The notes beneath the pieces were generated by a model. That model was not told the origin of the DNA. It ran no database searches and saw only the letters and a program-made list of their open reading frames with translations. From Methylicorpusculum sp. (GTDB lineage Bacteria; Pseudomonadota; Gammaproteobacteria; Methylococcales; Methylomonadaceae), in NCBI RefSeq assembly GCF_030651835.1, contig NZ_JAUSBX010000052.1, positions 1 through 46,308 on the forward strand: a stretch of DNA of 46,308 nucleotides. Direction: 5' to 3'. A program made the translations under genes and the position numbers. Positions 42,252 to 46,308 of this stretch are shown one piece after another (the stretch's first letter is position 1; each line of letters starts with the position of its first letter).

Positions 42252-42640
42252 TCGAAGAACAGTATCGCGATGAAAAATTGCACCTCGACATCGAAACGTT
42301 CCACAGTCACAGTGAAAACGGCATAAGACAAGAGCTGTTGGCTGTCCTGGTCATGTGCGTGATCAGTCGATCCTTGATTGCGCTGCTCACCGACCCGAAT
42401 CCCGATCGCTTATCGACGCCCCAATTTAAAAATGCCGTGCGGACTCTAGCGAGCGAGGTCGTGGTATTTACTGCAGCTTATCCAGAGATCGCACGTAACG
42501 TATTTCGCGAGCTGCTGGAGGAAATCGCGCGCGTTCAGTATTACCATCCGAAGAAGCCTCGGGAATCCTATCCTCGTGTATCACGCAAACCCATCAATAA
42601 ATGGCAGCAGGATAAGTCTAAAAGGATCGCTGATGCTTAA
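42252..42640 (+). pseudogene. IS4-family transposase, 3' part
   Basis: This continues the gene broken at 39820: EEQYRDEKLHLDIETFHS with the catalytic Glu, then GIRQELLAVLVMCVISRSLI and a basic tail. The stop at 42638 lies inside the right inverted repeat. It is expressed only if the recombinase element excises. Confidence 0.85.
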
Positions 42641-42653
42641 GTCAACAGCATTG
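42636..42653 (-). repeat. Right inverted repeat of the IS4-family element
   Basis: CTTAAGTCAACAGCATTG, the exact complement of the left end. Confidence 0.9.
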
Positions 42654-43271
42654 CCGCTAGGGCGCGGCCTATCTTTACCAGCGAGCGACTGCAGTGGATC
42701 GAGAAGGATAGTCGGCTGGTTTTCCGTCTCCCAAAACCCAGGCCCGATGGGCAAACTATGCTTTATGTTACACCCCTGGAGTTTTTGGATAATCTCGCTG
42801 TTTTTGATACCACCACCACGCAGAAATCGCCATCGCTATCATGGCGTTCTGGCTCCGAACGCCACATTACGCCAAGCCGTGAAAACCTATGCAAGGTTGG
42901 CCTTGGGTGATGAGTCCGTCTCAGCCGATCAAGCGTCGGTTGCCGATGAAGACCTGTCGGAGGTTGGATCCAAGACGCCTTTCTATGCCGCATCTCTTTG
43001 GGCGATGCTGATTGCAAGGATCTATGAAGTCTTTCCGCTGGTTTGTCCCCAATGCGGTGACGAATTAAAGATCGATGCGTTTCTCACCGAGGCGGATCCG
43101 ATTCAGCGCATTCTGAATCATATCGGTGAACCGGTCACACCGCCCCAAATCGCGCTTGCCCGTGGACCACCGGACTAGTTTGACGAGGATTTTGATTCAA
43201 CCGATCTCAATTAATCGGAACAAGTGGAACCCGTGCCGGAGTTTGAGTTCGATCAAACGGTGAGCTGGTAG
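42654..43271 (+). pseudogene. IS91-family transposase, frameshifted C-terminal remnant
   Basis: In one + frame from 42663 the sequence reads TSERLQWIEKDSRLVFRLPK, then YVTPLEFLDNLAV. Near 42800 it shifts to another frame with IPPPRRNRHRYHGVLAPNA, LWAMLIARIYEVFPLVCPQC and IQRILNHIGEP. It ends, after two in-frame stops, with PEFEFDQTVSW and a stop at 43269. These are the conserved C-terminal blocks of IS91-family (Y2) transposases. The N-terminal zinc and catalytic tyrosine regions are missing, cut by the IS4-family element whose right end is at 42653. The gene is dead. Confidence 0.85.
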
Positions 43272-43596
43272 CCTCACGGCGCCAATGCCAGTAGGTCATT
43301 CTGACGGGCAGAGGTTCTGTCGTCTGCAGGTTTCAGATAACAGTCTGAAAGGCATCATTCACGCCCAAAAATCCCACAATAGTTGAGTCTACATCCTCAG
43401 ATACCTAGGAAGCAGTCAAAAGCCTTGCCAAACAGATCAACTTGGAGTACCGTTCCCCAGGGATTGGTTGGAAGGTGGCTTTGAAATTCCTATCCTTCAA
43501 CAAAGTTGTTGTTTGGAAAGCAGAAAGTCCGTTATTTGATAGCCTGATTAGTTGTGTTTTGATAGTTCTTGGCCATAAAACTTGGGGGGAGGGACA
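43272..43596. other. Spacer between the IS91 remnant and the membrane-protein gene
   Basis: No gene. The first 60 bases probably belong to the 3' end of the IS91-type element, since they follow its stop directly. The last 20 bases contain GGGGGGAGGGA, a strong ribosome-binding site for the next gene. I see no repeats. Confidence 0.5.
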
Positions 43597-44058
43597 ATGC
43601 CGATTTATACAGGAATCGTAAAGGAAATAGGTAGTGGAAATATCGAGGGAGACAACTCTAATTTTCTGTATGTGAAACGTGAGTACATTGATATTGGAGA
43701 TGAGCATCTCAGGAAGGTACGGCTTTCTCAGTATCTGGATGACACATTAGTCAGCGCTAAGCAATCCGGTGAGCCAGTTTCAATAAGTGCATTCAGCTTG
43801 ATAGGCATTCCAATGCTAACAGTGAGTGCTATCAAACTCGCTGATGGGCGTGTTCGCACATCAGAATCACTGTTTTTAACGGTGATTTTTTGTTTGCTGG
43901 CCATGCCAATTCTGGGGTTACTCGCAGGTTTTATTGCTTTTGTTGTGCTGAGCTTTGTGTTTGGCGTATCTCTGTCGATTATTGCCGCAATGATCTGCGC
44001 TATAGCCTATGCGGCGCATGGAATCATTCGTTATTTGAAAGCCAAAACTGCATTTTGA
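43597..44058 (+). CDS. Small membrane protein, unknown function
   Basis: The 153-residue protein starts at ATG 43597 behind GGGGGGAGGG; a TTG at 43582 overlaps that site and is unlikely. A soluble N-terminal half (YTGIVKEIGSGNIEGDNSNF) is followed by two long hydrophobic stretches (near 92-115 and 118-142) and a basic tail. I do not recognise a family. The next gene, 77 bases downstream, also codes for a small membrane protein, so the two may work together. Confidence 0.65.
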   Translation: MPIYTGIVKEIGSGNIEGDNSNFLYVKREYIDIGDEHLRKVRLSQYLDDTLVSAKQSGEPVSISAFSLIGIPMLTVSAIKLADGRVRTSESLFLTVIFCLLAMPILGLLAGFIAFVVLSFVFGVSLSIIAAMICAIAYAAHGIIRYLKAKTAF

Positions 44059-44135
44059 AGTCAAAAAATATTTCGCACATAGCTGATGAAGTAAACGTTT
44101 GGCAACCGTTTTTAACCTGAAATGAGGTCAGGAGT

Positions 44136-44633
44136 ATGAGTCTAGTAAAAGGATGGTGGTTCATCGCCGCAGGTATCATAGTAAGTCTCATACCGTGGAC
44201 GTTCTGGATTGGTTTGTTAATGATTGGCTGGGGAATCTGGAAACTATGGCGAGATAAACAGCCGGGGAACGATCCTTGGTTAAAGGAAAAAGAAGGCTGT
44301 CAGTTTAAAACGACATATGACGGTACCGGATTAGCATTAGATACTGCCACTAAAACCATTTACCTGAAAAACAAGAAGGTTCAAAAATCCTATCCGTTTG
44401 AGGACATACGCGAGTGGAAATATAACGTTCAAACCGGTGGACAAATAATAAACGGGGCTGCCGGTACTAATTATGGCATTCATCTGAGGAATAAGGCCGA
44501 GTCTGGTTTATTCGTAATGATGCGGGATATTGAGCACCCACAATGGAGAATTGCTTTTCCATACAACAAAAAAATGGAAGGTGAGCTGATGAAGTGGATG
44601 GAGATTTTTCGTCAGCATGTCAACAATGAATAG
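44136..44633 (+). CDS. Membrane-anchored protein of unknown function (possibly DUF4755-like)
   Basis: The protein has 165 residues. The first 35 form a hairpin of two hydrophobic segments (WWFIAAGIIVSLIPWTFW, IGLLMIGWGIWKLW). A soluble PH-like beta-rich domain follows: GLALDTATKTIYLKNKK, YPFEDIREWKYNVQTGG, GIHLRNK, and a closing helix EGELMKWMEIFRQHV. The pattern recalls DUF4755-type proteins, a weak recollection. GAGGTCAGGAG precedes the ATG. Its end overlaps the next gene by 17 bases. Confidence 0.7.
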   Translation: MSLVKGWWFIAAGIIVSLIPWTFWIGLLMIGWGIWKLWRDKQPGNDPWLKEKEGCQFKTTYDGTGLALDTATKTIYLKNKKVQKSYPFEDIREWKYNVQTGGQIINGAAGTNYGIHLRNKAESGLFVMMRDIEHPQWRIAFPYNKKMEGELMKWMEIFRQHVNNE

Positions 44634-45084
44634 TTTCTTCAGGCTTAATTACTTCTACATATTGTTTTTGGCATTGACGTCAGTGTTGGCATGTTCTCCA
44701 GCAACCGAGGAGGACTTGCAAGACCAATCAGCAGTTGCCCCCGATGATACGATTCTGGCATGGGCGCGCGAGCATTACGGTGAGCAAGTTTATTCTCCGG
44801 TGGAAACCTTCTATGGTGATTTCACTGGTGATGGCTTGGATGATGCATTAGCCTGGATACTTTATCCCAGCGGTGGCAATAGTGACTATCTGGTTGTAGC
44901 TTTATTCCGTAATGAAGGTGGCGTTATGGCCTATCACCGAAGCATTGATAACGTCTTTGGCGGTAATCCGCGCGACGTGGTTTTTGAAAAAGGATCAATC
45001 AGATTGACCTCAACAATGCCAACGCCAGATGACCCGCGCTGCTGTCCAACCGGCTCACAGGATTGGGTGATCGATACGGACTGA
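44617..45084 (+). CDS. Lipoprotein of unknown function
   Basis: The 155-residue protein has a type II signal: a hydrophobic core (YFYILFLALTSVL) and lipobox VLAC, with the lipid-bearing Cys near residue 26. The mature part contains YGDFTGDGLDDALAWILYP, an FG-GAP/EF-like calcium-binding loop pattern seen in VCBS-type repeats, and a CC pair near the end. ATG 44617 (MSTMNSF) overlaps the previous gene; ATG 44626 is an alternative. It is probably co-expressed with the two membrane proteins upstream. Function unknown. Confidence 0.7.
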   Translation: MSTMNSFFRLNYFYILFLALTSVLACSPATEEDLQDQSAVAPDDTILAWAREHYGEQVYSPVETFYGDFTGDGLDDALAWILYPSGGNSDYLVVALFRNEGGVMAYHRSIDNVFGGNPRDVVFEKGSIRLTSTMPTPDDPRCCPTGSQDWVIDTD

Positions 45085-45214
45085 CAGTCCAGATCAAGCA
45101 CAAGCAAATAAAGGTGTTTCCTAAGAATTAGAGTAATTCTGTGGTTCTTAAATTAAACAGGGGAATCGTAAAACAAAAAGCCAGCCAAATAGATTTAGCT
45201 AATGCCGCCAATAT

Positions 45215-45484
45215 CTACACTCGGAAAAAACGATAGAAATACCGTAGATTTTCCTGAGCTTCTTCCAACGGAATCTGAGTAAACCTGACTTCGGTATTGG
45301 CTTGTTGCTGGGCCAGTAGGACAAACAGCGTGCCTAATTTGGGGTGCTAATCAACAAAAGGCTCTAAAGCTTCATAGAAATCTGCTGAAAAGCTTATCCA
45401 ACAAGACTTTTAGCTTGTTTTCAACTTTTCAAAAATAGCCCGTTCTGACGGTGTAATTTTTTGGAGATTTAAACTGGCTGACAT
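45215..45484 (-). pseudogene. Decayed ORF of about 90 codons with two stops
   Basis: From ATG at 45484 a single frame reads MSASLNLQKITPSERAIFEK, stop, then FSADFYEALEPFVD, stop, then LGTLFVLLAQQQANTEVRFT and QENLRYFYRFFRV, ending at 45215. The protein-like character continues across both stops, so it looks like a mutated gene. I do not recognise the family. Confidence 0.4.
45342..45376. repeat. 35-bp inverted repeat, left arm
   Basis: It pairs with 45623-45657 with one mismatch across a 246-base spacer. Read on the - strand it encodes YEALEPFVD and a stop. Confidence 0.8.
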
Positions 45485-45622
45485 TTTCGTACCAAAAATA
45501 AAGAATTCATCTTAAATATAGACCGACTTAGAGATTCATAGAGTAACGAAAACTCAGGCTATATGCCAAATGGTTTCATTAGTTTGTCCACGTGCCTCAC
45601 ATTTGCGGTCGCTTATAAAGCC

Positions 45623-45657
45623 TATGAAACTTTAGAGCCTTTTGTTGATTAGCACCC
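45623..45657. repeat. 35-bp inverted repeat, right arm
   Basis: On the + strand it reads YETLEPFVD and a stop, preceded by FAVAYKA. It is thus an inverted near-copy of part of the - strand pseudogene. Confidence 0.8.
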
Positions 45658-45816
45658 TATTTTATATGACGACAAATTGATCGTCACAACCCCTTTTTTT
45701 AGTTATTTCCATTTTTATTTGAATCGCACCACAAAAGCGCATCACTTTGTACGTTAATATTCTATGCTTTTTTAATTCCTTTTTCTCGTTCACCGCCCCA
45801 TCAAAAAGGGTAAACC

Positions 45817-46308
45817 ATGGAAAAATTATCTCGCACAAACAGCATGATATGGTTTCATATCATGCTATTGTTTCCCTTACTTTCCACCGCCTATGAGCAC
45901 GATGAAATCCAGGAACACATCAAGCCAGGCACCATCACGTTTATCGGAGAAACTCATCAACATGCTGAATCAGTTTTACTGATCAAGCGGCTGATCGAAG
46001 CGTCTGTCAATGACAGTCAGTGTCCGATTCTTGCGCTCGAAATTGACGACAGACAGCAGGGAGCCATCGACAAGGTAATGACTTATAAAGGCCCAATTAG
46101 AGATATTGTCATATCCAGTATTATCGATCACCGCCATTATCGACGCTTGTTTAAACACTTGGCCAGACTTAAATCCCGTCATCCATGCCTGGAGGTGAGT
46201 GCGATCGATACCGGTATTGATACGCCTCATGAACGCAACGCATGGATGGCTAAAAACGTAGCGGCCATGCCCAAAGATCGGCCCGTGGTCGTTTTGGTCG
46301 GCTCACAC
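45817..46308 (+). CDS. Secreted TraB/ChaN/Tiki-like protein, N-terminal part (continues at base 1)
   Basis: ATG 45817 opens a frame that runs off the end and continues in phase at 1-432, for 260 residues in all. It begins with a signal peptide: MEKLSRTNSM, a hydrophobic core, and a likely cut at STA-YEH. The mature start reads GTITFIGETHQHAESV, and FIGETH is the GxxH motif of TraB/ChaN/Tiki folds. LALEIDDRQQGAIDK follows, as in that family. The product is probably periplasmic. Some ChaN proteins bind haem for iron uptake, which would suit an iron locus, but that link is speculative. The last 141 bases repeat the start of the window. Confidence 0.75.
   Translation, partial: MEKLSRTNSMIWFHIMLLFPLLSTAYEHDEIQEHIKPGTITFIGETHQHAESVLLIKRLIEASVNDSQCPILALEIDDRQQGAIDKVMTYKGPIRDIVISSIIDHRHYRRLFKHLARLKSRHPCLEVSAIDTGIDTPHERNAWMAKNVAAMPKDRPVVVLVGSH
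46168..46308. repeat. 141-bp terminal overlap with bases 1-141
   Basis: The final 141 bases are identical to the first 141. This size equals a common assembler k-mer and is best explained as the overlap of a circular contig, giving a circle of 46,167 bp. It should not be read as a biological repeat. Confidence 0.9.

Larger units (their letters stand above)
38739..42653. mobile_element. IS4-family element, interrupted by a serine-recombinase element
   Basis: Perfect 18-base inverted repeats (CAATGCTGTTGACTTAAG at 38739-38756 and its complement at 42636-42653) bound the element. Inside is one IS4-family transposase gene split into two parts by about 2.43 kb of foreign DNA. No target duplication is visible: the 9 bases outside each end (GTTACCATG, CCGCTAGGG) differ, so one flank may have been rearranged. 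The right flank is a decayed IS91-family gene. Without the insert the element would be about 1.48 kb, a normal IS4 size. Confidence 0.85.
45085..45816. other. Decayed intergenic region
   Basis: There is no intact gene in 732 bases. It holds the - strand pseudogene at 45215-45484, a 35-base inverted repeat pair, and an AT-rich stretch before 45817 that should contain the promoter of the secreted protein gene. A small hairpin TGACGA/TCGTCA (45667-45686) is followed by CCCCTTTTTTT and might be a terminator. I see no iteron array or other sign of an origin, although this is where one would be expected. Confidence 0.5.

Noticed and set aside
38739-42653. Target-site duplication for the IS4-family element
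   Set aside because: The bases outside the two ends do not match, so none can be claimed.
46168-46308. Long direct terminal repeat as in a phage genome
   Set aside because: No phage genes are present, and 141 bases equals a standard assembly k-mer; overlap of a circular contig explains it.
1-46308. CRISPR arrays, tRNA and rRNA genes
   Set aside because: No regularly spaced repeats of suitable length and no tRNA-like or rRNA-like sequence were seen.

Overview
The window is a closed circle of 46,167 bp. Its last 141 bases (46168-46308) are identical to its first 141, and one 260-codon gene reads across that join. The content looks gammaproteobacterial: TonB/ExbB/ExbD, MqsRA, a YecA-type SEC-C protein, IS4- and IS91-family remnants and many REP-like hairpins. 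The repeat style recalls Methylococcales-type genomes, but that is an impression, not a proof. I see no replication initiator, partition, relaxase or conjugation gene, so plasmid, excised integrative element and assembly-closed circle all remain possible.

Layout. The region from 45817 through the join to about 5140 is a backbone of small genes: a secreted TraB/ChaN-like protein, a translationally coupled trio ending in a SEC-C protein, a J-domain/HIRAN pair, an orphan HTH ORF, the MqsRA toxin-antitoxin operon and an IS4 remnant. From 5568 to 38604 every intact gene lies on the + strand and forms one metallophore-type locus: MbtH, phosphopantetheinyl transferase, JmjC-like oxygenase, NRPS 1 (FAAL-ACP-C-A-T-C-A-T), TonB-dependent receptor, PepSY membrane protein, cytochrome P450, NRPS 2 (C-A-T-C-A-T-reductase), Ntn-hydrolase acylase, PvdE-like ABC exporter, diaminobutyrate aminotransferase, TonB, ExbB and ExbD. 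From 38739 to 43271 is a nest of mobile DNA: an IS4-family element split by a serine-recombinase element and inserted into or beside a decayed IS91-family transposase. From 43597 to 45084 are two membrane proteins and a lipoprotein, followed by about 730 bp of decayed sequence.

How the locus may work (inference). The FAAL loads a fatty acid. The two NRPSs then add an unassigned residue (pocket read as DVSHINLINK), Dab (DIWEICADDK), Dab (DIWELTADDK, probably epimerised by a dual E/C domain) and Ser (DVWHISLIDK). A reductase domain releases the chain as an aldehyde or alcohol. The aminotransferase supplies Dab. As in pyoverdine maturation, an ABC exporter would move the acylated precursor to the periplasm and an acylase would remove the lipid. 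The receptor with TonB-ExbBD would re-import the metal complex. No hydroxamate, catechol or hydroxy-aspartate chelator gene is recognisable, so the metal-binding chemistry must come from the JmjC-like oxygenase, the P450, the unassigned residue or the reduced C-terminus. I know of no characterised product with this combination.

Repeats are prominent. Hairpin repeats lie in frame inside the NRPS 1 and phosphopantetheinyl transferase genes. Two MITE-like elements in the locus share terminal inverted repeats with the IS4-family element.
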